64,000 bases of DNA from Acorus gramineus (lineage: Eukaryota > Streptophyta > Magnoliopsida > Acorales > Acoraceae): assembly GCA_030737835.1 (NCBI GenBank), contig CM060849.1, forward strand, positions 682,001 to 746,000, given 5' to 3'. Position 1 is the stretch's first letter. Each line of letters begins with the position of its first letter. The notes below the pieces were generated by a model, which was given only the letters and a program-made list of their open reading frames with translations, had not been told where the DNA came from and ran no database searches. This document shows, one piece after another, positions 1 through 11,420 of this stretch. Both the position numbers and the translations under genes were made by a program.

Positions 1-346
1 GATGATTGTGGGTTTTGCTTGTTTTCCAAGGATTAGCTCTTTCAACCATCGAACGCATAGGGGAGCTGTCTTTTTCAAACATTTGAGAGGAATCCAATTT
101 AAAGAGGAAGATGAGGGACTCAGATATGCTCATCACTTAATAATTCTAAGCAGATTTTCTTGTTTTGTTGGAGAGTTTGTTGTATATGTTTGTTTAGGTT
201 AGGAGAGTTTTTTTTTTTTTTTTTCAAATCTTTTTTGGGTCATATATGTATAAAGAAACCTGGGGATAGAGGTTTCAATGTCTCAAAGTTAATTGTAACC
301 ATTTACTATCGCCTCCATCGGATTTGTCAAGCACGTATCATTGGAG
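1..346 (+). other. 5' flank and probable 5' leader of the receptor-kinase gene
   Basis: This stretch lies directly upstream of the first coding exon of the receptor-like pseudokinase. It contains a 15-16 base T run near 210 and no recognisable coding region. Short open frames are present but look like chance ones. I see no clear TATA box, so where transcription starts is unknown. Confidence 0.4.
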
Positions 347-3300
347 ATGGGGGGACGATGGAACCTCTATGGGTTCCATCTCCACAGGGTCCTTTACCTC
401 GTATTGATGCTGCATCTTTACATTGACGAATGCTTGTCGCTTAACCCTGAAGGTCTTTGATTGAAAGAATTTCGCGATGCTACTTTGAATGTAGATTCAT
501 ATGATTTATTCTCTTCCTTGTAGGCTGATTGTGGGTGAAATTTATGGTGCAGGGTTGGCGCTATTGGAATTCCGGGCTAAGGTTGAGGTCAACCCATATG
601 AGGCGTTTGCGAACTGGAATCTGAATGATGGGGATCCATGCGGGTGGTCCGGAATTCAATGCACTGATAGTAAAGTAGAGATGTTGTAAGATTCTGTCCA
701 TTTTCTTTCTCTATTTTTTCTTCATGTGATCTGGAAAGTTGATGTGAATAAGTAAAGAATGAGATATTGATAATGAACTTGTAATGCAATGATTTTTTTT
801 CCACAAATTAAATGGTTCCAAGGATTTTAACCCAATTTAAGATGATGAAGGCCTTGGCACTTTGTTTTATTTATTTTACTGATGACACCTCTTAGTTGAT
901 GTGGATGGCAGGAAATGATTTGCTTGTGTTGTCAACTACTGCTTTCACTTCTTTTTTTATTTGTGAATTGATGAGTTGGTCCATTGTGCTATTCTTATGT
1001 ATCCTTGGATTAAGTATATAGTATTTATGGATGATTATTACATTGAACAAATTGGTCATACATACTTATTTGAATTTGTGGTGAAATACCATCTATTTCA
1101 GGGATTTGAGAGAGTTATCCTTAGGGGGACTGTTGGCACCTGAGCTGGGAAAACTTAGCCACTTGAGATCTCTGTAAGCATTTTTTTCTATCTGCGTTTC
1201 TCTTTTAATTCTAACCATGCTTGTATTTCTTTTCAAGTTGCTGCTTTTTGGATGGCTATCATGTATAGATCTACGGATTGGAGGTGTTGTTTATTCTTTT
1301 GATGATCAAGACACAGATTGTTATCTACCAGGAGTATTTTTAAAGGAGAATCTTTGTTAGTTCTAAGGCAGATATCAAAGTCTGCGTTCTTAGAGAAGTT
1401 GAGAAATTTCTACACACTGACACTGGCAGTGTAGTATCCCAACCCTTAAAAAAGTCCTGATATTTTTATTTAGATTTGTCTTTATGTATCTGAAATTCTT
1501 GCATATGCAGCATTCTTTACAAGAACAATTTTTCCGGAGTGATTCCAAAAGAGTTGGGGAATCTAACTATGCTGGAGCTATTGGATTTAAGGGGTAATAA
1601 TTTGAGTGGAATGATTCCAGCTGAACTGAATGAGATGTTATCGCTTAAGCACCTGTAAGTTTCCCATTATTTTGCATCTTCATATATGTACTCCATTTTC
1701 TCAAAGTCACTTCCCTTCTATTGAGTTCCAGCCTTCTCTTTGATGATGAACTGCAAAGCCGCATACCATTGCTGCCATCTGGGATGCACTTTGATCAAAT
1801 TCTCATGTCTGAAATGGAGAGTGAAGTTGGATGTATAAACAGAAAAGTTGGGCAATGGTACGTGATTATCTGCTTCCATTTACATTCTCATGGGAATGTT
1901 TACATTGGTTATCATCTTTTCTTTGCTGTGTTTACTGGCTTCTATGGCAAGTAATTTTTTTAACTCTATTGCCTGAAAGAAATCCACATGAACTCTTTCA
2001 TGATATGCATATTCATTCGGATTTTGATTGCATTGTAGAAGAACAAATAAACAGATCTCAACTAGTGTGCTTTTTTGGTAAAGCAAATTATCATTTTACT
2101 TGTACAGATATGAATAATTTGTAAACCACAGGTTGTTTACTATACTATTGACACGCTGAATATTCATTATACTGGATTGCAGATTCTTGGCATATCTCTG
2201 TGCCTTGCATTAAATGCGTGTTTTTGTTTTAAACATTTATAGATAATGTGTATATTCCAGTATATGGCAGCACAGCCTGAGAAAACTGAGGAGCGCAAAT
2301 TCATTTTTGAAGCTGTTCAGAGGGAAACTGCTGAGTCTTCTTGATGCATTTCCAAAGTATGTGCTTAAAATTTGCAACTTCACTTTATGTTACGTAAGAA
2401 ATTGTATTCATAGAAGGAAAGCTATTTTCTGTCAAGGTTGAACTTCAACAATGGCACTTTGGGGGGGCACGAAGTCAAACATGGTTCCAATCTACCAAGT
2501 AAGCATGAATTTACTCTCTGTCATGGATTTAAAGCTGAAAGGTTCTCACCCCTTCTAAGAGTAGATAAATCTTGTCTCTGTCATTAGCAGGCTCAACTGA
2601 ACCTTATATACTGCAAAATGTTCAGCCTGTGGTAAATTCTGTTCGTCGTAGGCTACTTGAAGAATCAAGCAACCTCCCTGCTTCCCCTATAAGTTCCTCT
2701 GTCCCTATTGGCCCAGCGGTTACTGTTCCATCAATTGGAAGTGGCTCATTTCCCGCAGTGCCGAACCCCAAAGGAGATATTGGTAAGAATAATCCAACTC
2801 CATCAACTCAAAGGGATCCATCAGTTGCAGATCCTCAGGCTTCCCTTTCTGATGAGAAGCCAACAAGAAATCAGCCGGCATCAGGAAAAGAATCAGTGAA
2901 AAAGTGGATGTATATTGTTCTCCTTCCTGGGTCTGCCTTGCTATTTGCGGTAGCTTTTGTCATGCTTCTCATGGTCCGACGTCAAGGTACCACAACTATT
3001 GGCCCTTGGAAGAGTGGACTTAGTGGTCAGTTACAGAAGGCATTCATAACAGGTAAAAAAAAATAAAAACAAAATTAACTTTCATCTGTTTCTTGTCATC
3101 TGTCACACCAGAAAAATTCCCGTGGGCTGGTTAATTTATGCCCCAGTAACTGATTTTTTACTCTTTTGTTTGAATATCATGCAAAACCATGATTGCCTTT
3201 TAACATGTCATGAATGGATACCCCAATGAAGTGTTAATTTAAAATTTTTCAGGGGTTCCCAAGCTGAACAGGGCTGAGTTGGAAGCAGCTTGTGAGGATT

Positions 3301-4730
3301 TCAGCAACATCATTGACAATCTTCCAGGTTGCACTGTTTTCAAGGGGACGTTATCTAATGGAGTTGAGATAGCAGTTGTTTCTGCTGCAATTGGATCTGC
3401 CAAAGACTGGTCGAAGCGCTCAGAGATGCTATTCAGGAAAAAGGTATAAAATCTTGCAGCAATAATACTTCACGCCCATTCATCATGAAACTGCTTGTTT
3501 GGCCCATTTGTGACACATTTTTGAATTATGGAATTTTCCAGATTGACAGCTTGTCACGAGTAAATCACAAGAACTTTGACAACCTTATTGGATATTGTGA
3601 CGATAATGAGACATTTAGTAGGATGATGGTGTTTGAATATGCTCCAAATGGGACCCTATACGAGCATCTCCATGGTAAGATCGAACGTATCTTAAAATTG
3701 ACAAGAGTGGGTTATACTACATTCAATATAATATTTAGATCACTTCATTCTATATAAGTTTAACTCCCTGTGCTGTTATTGCAGTCAAAGATTCTGAGCA
3801 TCTTGATTGGACTGTTCGGATGAGGATTATTATGGGGATGGCTTACTGTCTTCAGTACATGCACCATGATTTGAATCCACCTGTTTCACACACCAATCTT
3901 CAGTCAAGTTCAGTGCTATTGACCGATGATTATGCTGCCAAAGTAAAATTCCCATCTCATTCTTTCCAGCGTGCATTATGAATCTGCTGTTGTATGCTGA
4001 TACTGGTTTTCCTTTCTTTCCAGATTGCTGAAATCGGATTCTGGAAGGAGGTTGTTAAGAAGGGAAAAATATCTGGTGATGATTCCTCCCATGTCTGTGA
4101 AGACTTGAATGCAGATGCTGCAAGCAATGTCTACAGTTTTGGACTATTACTTTTGGAAATCATTTCTGGAAAACATCCTTATTCTGAAGAAGGTGGTTCC
4201 CTCCTAAATTGGGTAAGTGCAATATATCTACTGTCTTTATATTTGATTTCCATCTTGGCACCTCTGATGTCCCACCTTCAAATAGATAACATTGTCATTT
4301 GTGCTATTGTTTGATAAAGATTTTATTTTAAATCAATAGGCTGACTATTTTTTTCCTGTAAAAATGTTAAATAGTTTATTAGAGGAAAAAAATGGTAACT
4401 AAATATAAAGATTCACATAAGATAATTGAAAGCATTGGGCAAAATGTCATTGATTTTTAAAATGACCAGGTGACTGAATATTTCAATGACAAGCGCAGCA
4501 TCAGTTATATGATTGACCCCTCATTGAAGGCCTTCAAGGACAATGAGCTGGATGTGATATGCGAGGTCATCCAGGCATGCATTCATCAGGACCCAAAACA
4601 GAGGCCAACAATGAAAGATATCGCTGGTCGGCTAAGGGAAGTTATAGCGATATCTCCCGATGCTGCTACCCCGAAGCTCTCTCCACTGTGGTGGGCAGAA
4701 CTTGAGATCCTCTCATTGGAAGCCAGTTGA
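347..4730 (+). CDS. MRH1-like: LRR receptor-like pseudokinase, MRH1/MDIS1-like, 13 exons
   Basis: Coding exons, all with GT-AG borders and continuous phase: 347-452, 553-685, 1102-1173, 1511-1654, 1732-1857, 2261-2356, 2437-2498, 2591-3052, 3253-3443, 3542-3674, 3785-3942, 4024-4212 and 4470-4730, giving about 710 residues. The order is a signal peptide (residues 1-31), an LRRNT_2 cap with WNLNDGDPCGWSG, about three LRRs, a Ser/Pro-rich juxtamembrane stretch, one membrane helix (about 352-375) and a kinase-like domain (about 401-690). The kinase domain lacks key residues: the usual VAVK lysine is absent (EIAVVSAAIGS), the HRD position reads HTN, and DFG reads EIGF. This agrees with the MRH1/MDIS1 group of plasma-membrane pseudokinases, known for root-hair and pollen-tube roles; the role here is inferred. 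The start was chosen because it gives a signal peptide and exon 1 joins exon 2 at the usual PEG-LALLEF border. Exon 7 crosses a seven-G run and is the least certain exon. Confidence 0.9.
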
Positions 4731-4960
4731 AGAAACTTTTCTATCTCGTATGCGTCTTTGTGCAGCTCATTATATATACACACACATTGTCTTGCCCAAT
4801 CCCTGCATTTCCTTGTTATGATTGCATATAAACTAAAGATTTGTCTTCTCCTACCTATCAGTCTCCACCATGTCTCTCTTCAAGCTTCTGTTACACACAC
4901 ACACACAGAACCCCCTCATCTCCCTAACAATAAAGTGCGGCTTAGAGCTTTGCACGTGGG
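4731..4960 (+). other. 3' UTR with AATAAA polyadenylation signal
   Basis: The AT-rich sequence after the pseudokinase stop codon contains a short (CA)n run near 4895 and an AATAAA hexamer at 4929-4934, about 200 bases past the stop. That is a plausible polyadenylation signal for this gene. The cleavage site itself cannot be seen. Confidence 0.45.
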
Positions 4961-6029
4961 TGTTGATGCCCAGTTTGATATATATGATTTGAGAAACAGT
5001 GAATTGAATTATTTGTTTGAGTTTTAAATTTATTTTCACACCAACTTGAAATGTACATTATTCACTGTCCTTGCAAATGTTTGTTTTGGTGTATATAGTT
5101 TTCTTTTTTGGTGTATGTATCTCATTTCAATTGAGACACTGCTGAGACATAGCCCATTAAAATGTTTGCATATGTCACAAATTAACAGCACAGGAGAATG
5201 AAGAGTTGTCTGGCTCACCAAGATTCAACAATCCAACCATGTCCTTCAAAGAAGCAATTCTGCAACAGATTTCCCCATATGAAGCTTTCCTTGAAATCCA
5301 TGGATGTATTCTGAAAAGAGAAGCACTGCCATCCTACCTGGCAGGGTAAACTTATGTTTTTCTTTTCTGAGGCTCCTTGGGCACTAGCATGACCGCAGCT
5401 TTGCTGATTATAACCTATTTGTCACTAAGCGTGATCAGGTATCTATGCATACCACAGTCGAGTTTGATAGTAGTGACACCTTTCCCCTTGGTTGGTAGTC
5501 AGCCAAAATTGCCAATGAACTGCATTTTATGTCAGCATCTATAGTCTGTACTTCAACCATAAATGTTGTTACCTAGGACTTGGACACTCGTCGTAGCCTC
5601 TCCAATTGATCCAAGGTGAAAGACTGATAAATAATAGGCTTCTTGGAGGGAAACGCTACTCTTTGAGGGAGCCAACCCTTCTGTTTAGTTGAATTATTCT
5701 ATGATCTAAATTTGGCGGTTTTACAACTAATTACCCAAAAATCTAGAAAACTAAATAAGAAACAAATAATAAAAAAAATATTCTAAAGATCGATCTATTT
5801 TGAGGTCCTAAAAGAGGACACGATCGCAGATGCGCAGTTTTGTATGAGAAGTTCTTTTCAGTACTCCTCAACGTTCTCTTACGAAACGATAAATAAATCA
5901 AAGGATTTCAGGAAAGTAACTCCTTTTAACACTATGGGAATTTACTTGTAGAGGGTAACTCCTTTCTACCGGTCCTTCACATCAACCGTTAGTGTTGATC
6001 ATCTTAAAAGGAATTTACTCTCTCTCCAG
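4961..6029. other. Intergenic, nothing recognised
   Basis: About 1 kb of AT-rich DNA. A moderately GC-balanced patch at 5190-5345 could be an untranslated exon, since GT follows at 5347, but no protein family is recognisable. I see no transposon termini or RNA gene. Confidence 0.3.
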
Positions 6030-6664
6030 CAGTGGCGGAGCCCGGATTTTTACAAAGGAGGGGTCTAATGTAATTTATATAAATATTTTTAAAAATTATA
6101 TCATTATGTTTTTTTTAATAATATAGATGAAAAATATGTTTAAAATGAAATAAAACATTCACATTTTAAAATTATAAAACATATCACTGAATAATTATAA
6201 AAAAATAATAATCATATTTTAAAATGATATGTCATATTTCATATTGATAATTCACAAAAAAAATATCAAAACATAAATCTAATAAACAATACATACATTT
6301 TATTTGACCTCGACGACATTTCATATTGTGAAAATGTTGAATGATTTGATTATTTTAGATATTTACAAAAATATTTTAAACTTCAAATAAATCAGTAACA
6401 ATGACAATAAAGTAAAAGAAAAAAATTATATACCTTTGAAGTGTTGATGGAGAGGAGAGGATTACAGCTTGTAGACTCCCGATTGTGGGACTAGTTAATG
6501 GAACAAAAAGTAAAAATTACAAATTTTTTTAGAAATGATGATTGATATTATGAAAAGTTGAGATACAAAAAAAAGAAGAAAAAAAGAGATTGAAAAATTT
6601 ATTTTTTTCAAGATGGACACCTAGGTGGGGACGCCGAGGAGGGGAATCCGTGCCTCCATTGCTG
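6030..6664. mobile_element. Degraded hAT-like non-autonomous element
   Basis: The left end reads CAGTGGCGGAGCCCGGATTT, a terminus common on plant hAT-type elements. The sequence near 6640-6664, read on the reverse strand, begins CAGCAATGGAGGCACGGATT, an imperfect inverted match to it. The interior is AT-rich and has no coding potential. No 8-bp target duplication is visible, so the right border is tentative. Confidence 0.4.
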
Positions 6665-8160
6665 TTTATGGTAAATGAAAAAAGAAAGTAAAAAATGACT
6701 TTTGTTTTATGTAGAGGGGGTTTCATTAAAAGAAGGGGTGAGGGAACATCGTACACGTGAATGGTCTAGATGGATAATGGATGGTTGTTTTATTTTTTTA
6801 TTTTTATTTTTTGAGTTGTGAGTTGTTGCTATTTAGATAATTTCATATGTAGGAGGAGCTTATGATATATGAGTCTTAATTAAAATTTGAAGGAAAATGT
6901 CAGAGGAGTCTGATTGCTTTAGTCCTTCCATTAAAAGAGGTACTCGGAAAAATGTTCCATAGTTCAATCATCGCACTCTAGAATCTAGATTACCCTATGC
7001 CCGAAGAGGTTCGCTGAAAGTTTCGGAATGCGTCCGTCATTGACTAATAGTCAATATCAGGGTCCTCCTAAGCATGCACATGACCCCGTCATGTACTCAT
7101 AACTCAACTGCTCGTATGCACGTTTGAGTCATATTTTGGTACATGTTCAATCCTCTATATCTTAACGCGTGGCCTTTGTCGTAGCATGACATGCGTACAT
7201 GTGATTCGCCATAATTTGTCTATAAATATGGATCCATATCCCAAAGTTGAGTTAGAGATTTATTACCTGATTTTTTTCTCTAGTAAGTCTTTCTTTCATA
7301 AGAAGAGTAAGATTTCTAACTTGAGTGTAACAGGTATCACATCGGTGTCAAGACCATCCTTTTTCTCCATCTATAGCAATTCTTTCCTACTCACCGACGA
7401 CTCTTTCGTCGATCTTTACAGCATTGGCAGTTCACTCTTACGCATCATCCAAAATTTGTTACCTCAACATATTTTAATCCTAGTTATGTTTTAAAACTTA
7501 TGGTTTATATTTACGTTATGAATTTTCTTAATATCTCTTTTGTTATGAATGATTGAATGAAAATCCCTAGTTTAAAGATTCGAGGATGTTTCGTGTAACA
7601 CACCATATCCAATGCACGCAGAAGGGTCATGGATATCTAGAGGCGTTACATGTATTGCAACAGAGAGATTTGCGGCTTGGTGCAAGATTACAACACATCA
7701 CAGAGTTCGATGGACGTATCTAGGGATTATGGTTTAGCAGGATTGTAAATTATGTTGAGTCCCATAGTGAATGGTTTCTGGACAATCGGTCCACAGGTTT
7801 TTCTTTTATTTTATTTTTTTTTTCATGTAAAAAATTTGTCTTTGTGGTATGTTCTTTAAATCCTTGCTTTTTTTCTTCAGTCATATGATCTCCATGCATG
7901 TTTGCATGTTTGATGTAAAATGAATTTTAATTTTAAGATCTAAATGTTTTTTTTTTTTTAATCAAATCTTCCTCTATCAGCATGCAGCAATACTCGAATC
8001 CAAGTCTCCTCATTAAAAATGGAGTACTTCTCCCATCCTACCAAGAGGAGATTCGGTATAAGATCTAAATATTGATTTAAAGTTAAACACCAAATATACA
8101 AATAGAACCTATTCACTCATTTCTAGTTCTTTGGATCCTTATAAAGTGTTCCAACATGTA
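6665..8160. other. Intergenic, nothing recognised
   Basis: AT-rich DNA with several poly-T runs (for example near 7810 and 7950). There is no convincing open frame, terminus or RNA gene. Short open frames near 7186-7494 have no recognisable family features. Confidence 0.3.
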
Positions 8161-8165
8161 TATAC

Positions 8166-8166
8166 T

Positions 8167-8197
<31 letters not shown>
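8166..8197. repeat. (CA)n microsatellite
   Basis: An uninterrupted run of about 16 CA dinucleotides sits just to the left of the foldback element and is followed by a short TA-rich tract. Confidence 0.9.
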
Positions 8198-8199
<2 letters not shown>

Positions 8200-8217
8200 A
8201 TGTATATATACATAAAT

Positions 8218-8549
8218 GCTCTATAGTGGGCGTCCGCTTTTTTGAAATTTACGGGCACAAAAAGTCCATCAAATGGGTGGTGGAGATCTCTCATTGAAAA
8301 AACAGAAAAGTCCATTGATTAACTCAAACCATAACCTAACCAAACCCCTCACCAATCAGGGGGTGCTTGATTTTCAGGGATCTCTGTCGGGGAGAGATGG
8401 GATTGGTGAGGGGTTTGGTTAAGTTATGGGTTAGGTTAATCAGTGGACTTTTCTTTATTTTCAATGAGAGAATCTCCACCACCCATTTGATAGAATTTTT
8501 GTGTCCGTAAATTTAAAAAAAGCGGACGCCGGCTGTACGGCTGTAGAGC
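8218..8549. mobile_element. Foldback MITE with ~140-bp inverted arms
   Basis: The left arm (8218 to about 8358) and the right arm (about 8400-8549) are near-perfect inverted copies around a loop of about 40 nt. The tips are GCTCTATAG on the left and CTGTAGAGC on the right, followed inwards by GCGTCCGC / GCGGACGC. There is no open reading frame. The flanks share AAT directly outside the tips, a possible 3-bp target duplication. RNA from either strand could form a long hairpin. Confidence 0.8.
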
Positions 8550-8552
8550 AAT

Positions 8553-8590
<38 letters not shown>

Positions 8591-8594
8591 ATTG
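8549..8594. repeat. 46-bp perfect palindrome with (TA)n core
   Basis: CAATTGTGTA, then alternating TA, then TACACAATTG. Every base pairs with its mirror position, so the sequence could form a cruciform. It directly abuts the right tip of the foldback element. Confidence 0.85.
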
Positions 8595-8763
8595 ATACTG
8601 TGCGGATGGAGTGGGAAAAGTCCCACCGTGCGGAATTCAATCCAGGCCGTCCGATCGATGGTCCCTGGATCAAATAGCCAATGTTTAAAAATAAAAAATA
8701 AAAAAAGGGGAACCGATGGAACCGGTTACATTAAAAGAGAGTCTCCGAGAGAGAGAGGGATTC
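8595..8763. other. Host sequence before the Tekay insertion, ending in its GATTC duplication
   Basis: Short intergenic DNA ending in a GA-rich tract. Bases 8759-8763 read GATTC and are repeated exactly at 20776-20780 on the far side of the retrotransposon, so they form the left target-site duplication. Confidence 0.7.
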
Positions 8764-11299
8764 TATAGCGACTCTGACTTTTATGCCGTGATTAACCTAT
8801 TTCTATGGTATGATTAGTATTCCAAATTTCTAATAATTTGGCATGGTTAGATTCCTCGTTTTGTTGGCTTTCCAACGCTTTTTACGGATCGTAAATCAGA
8901 TGCGTGTAGATCAAGTTATGGACTAAACAGTAACAGGGTGTCAGATAGTGTCTAACGGATCTTATAGTTGCCGTCGGGCACATGGGCGACAGATCAGGGA
9001 GAGCCGTCAGAAGCCTGGGCGACAGATGCTATAGGAGCCGTCGATCTGGAAAATCGTATTTTTGAAAATAGGTTTCGTTTTTGGAAGGAACATGTGCATT
9101 AATCGGGATTAATGCAAATTATTGGCGTCGTAATTGTCTTCTCACGTGTATGAGAGGCTTATAAACCTCTTTTTCTCTTTCATTGCCTTGAAACCCTAGA
9201 AATTTCAAAACCTAAAAGATCTTCTTCTTGTTTTCGGCACCATTGTTGAGGAGCTCGGGAAGGGGTTCGAATAGAGGGTTCTTGTGAGTATTATCCTCTG
9301 TTTATGAAGAGTTTTTGGTTTATAATGATTCCCTTTAGATGTTCTTTTAATATGATCTCGTTTTCAAGGTTTTCCTAGCAAAGATGATAGTTTTCTTCTT
9401 GTTTCTTAGGTGTTTTCGCACGATTTGGAATTGTTATGTTTTAACAATGATATAATGATGATTTTATGATGTTTTTGTAAGTCATTCATGTAAAAATAAA
9501 TATGCTTATGTATATACCATGTTTAGGTTAATTCGTTAAGGTAGAAAACATGTTTTTATGGTCTTTAGGTCTTGTTTGACCCTTATATGCATAGATCCGA
9601 ACCTATACATGCTTTTATGATTGTTTTAAGAGTTTTTATCATAGATCCATGCTAGTTGTTTCTACATATAATAGATATATGGTTTTTGAAGATTTTTGTA
9701 ATATGGTTTAATTATTTTTATATATGTCTTTTTTTTTTATGAATCCTTTTAAATCTAGGGTTTTGAATAGAAGAATATCATGCTAGGTATAATAATATGT
9801 TGTCTCTTGCTATTTTCAAAGGATTTCATAAAGTATATTCAAACCCTTAGGTGTACCAAGTATATTATGTTTCATCGATGTTTTTATCGTTTTTCCATAA
9901 ACTAGGATTTCGAATGGATTTTCTTTATACGATCTTCGATCTACCTCATAAATGATTGTATCGTTTTATCTATTTTATATTACTTTTTCAATAATGTTTT
10001 AAATGAGTTTTTGGATTGGTTTTAATTGGATTTTCAAAACGAGTTCTTTTCTGTTTTTAAACGACTCGTGGATGGTTTTCCATGATAGAACGTGTTAGGA
10101 TGTTTTAATAAAAAAAATAGGGTTTCATTTTTTCCGCCTCGGGATGGCTCCCTTGAGAGCCGTCGGGCATGTTCTAGACGGCTCCCAGAGGAGCCGTCGG
10201 TTTGTTTGGGACGGCCCCAGTAGGAGCCGTCGGTTCTTCCTCAGATGGTTCCTGGAGGAGCCGTCGGGTTTTCGATAAGTACGGACCCCATCAGGCCGTA
10301 CTGTTTGATCATACTGTGACCTAGCCATATCGTTTCTTGTCAGATTAGATTTACTGTAAGACTCATTTGTGGTTTTGCGAATCGTTGGACCGGAGGTGAG
10401 TGGGTCTAGTCTCTACGTAGATTTTGAAACTATTTATATTTATATCATGATCGCATCATGCCTATTTTATGAATACAATTGTAACCTTGAATATGGAAAA
10501 CATGAGCATGACACCATGATTTTAAGGTATTATTTTACTTATAACCAATATTGGGGATTTTGTTATTCTTGCATGCAAATTACTGTTTGATAAATTGATC
10601 TAACATGCATATTATCTGTCTGCGTGACGATCGGTCTGCGTGACCCAGTCCAGTGGGACCTTGTCTGCGTGACGACCAGTCTGCATGACCAAGCTCTAGA
10701 TGGAGCATCTTTCAGCTGCGTGCCATACGGGCATGCGTGTCCGTTCCATCATACCCATCATGTAGTTAGTATGAGATTGTGGTTATTCTTCTAAAGAGAT
10801 GCATTATGTTTTATTGTTACACTTGTGATAATTATATGTATATGTTTATAATCTGTTAGTTTGGATTTTTGGGACTATTTTATTTTTATTGGGATGTTAT
10901 AGGTCCATTCACTGAGCATGTGGTAGCTCACCCCTCTTTTCCCAACCTTTCAGGGTAGGTGTTGGTTATCGTTGTTCATGGAGGGGTGTTGGCAATCTAG
11001 TTCGCGTTTTACCTTCGTTGCATCGTAGGTGTTGAATAAGCCTTCTTCTTGACATGTAGTAGACTTCCTTAGCCTTATCAGCAAAAACCGGAGGAATTAT
11101 TATTAGTATTAAATAAAGAACTCGTGTGTATACATTCAAACTTTAGAATGAATTATTGAGATCCTGTGGTTGGTTTTGTTTTAAATCCTTAGAGTATTTT
11201 ATGTGTTTATTTATATTATCCGATATATTGTGCATTGTGCTATAGTAACGCACCGTATCGCATGCCTTAATTAAGGATAATGGGTATGGGGGCGTTACA
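8764..11299 (+). repeat. 5' LTR of the Tekay element (2536 bp)
   Basis: It matches the 3' LTR along its ends and finishes GGGGGCGTTACA. The first bases read TATAGCGACTC where the 3' LTR has TGTGGCGACTC, so the TG terminus has decayed. It contains about 1.1 kb (near 9498-10610) that the 3' LTR lacks. A TATA-like GCTTATAAAC lies at about 9158-9167. Intron-like signals follow: a GTGAGT donor at 9294, and a second GAG|GTGAGTGGG donor at 10396. Confidence 0.93.
10143..10277. repeat. Four ~34-bp palindromic tandem repeats inside the 5' LTR
   Basis: Units start at about 10143, 10177, 10210 and 10244. Each unit holds a GACGGCTCC-type motif followed by its inverse GGAGCCGTC, so each can form a hairpin. 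The matching segment is missing from the 3' LTR. Confidence 0.75.
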
Positions 11300-11302
11300 G
11301 AA

Positions 11303-11315
11303 TGGTATCAGAGCC
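11303..11315 (+). promoter_or_regulatory. Primer binding site, initiator tRNA-Met type
   Basis: TGGTATCAGAGCC starts three bases inside the 5' LTR end. This is the usual complement of the 3' end of plant initiator tRNA-Met used to prime minus-strand synthesis in chromoviruses. Confidence 0.9.
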
Positions 11316-11420
11316 TAGGTTTTCTTGTTAAGGCTAAGGAATAGGACTAGGAGGCATAAGCTTGCATACATATAGGATACGTTCTAACTGTGCGTCGATT
11401 CATAATAGGGGAGATCAGAA

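Noticed and set aside
2-426. Open frames upstream of the receptor-kinase gene
   Set aside because: No family features, and the reading frame at 347 with a signal peptide explains the locus better.
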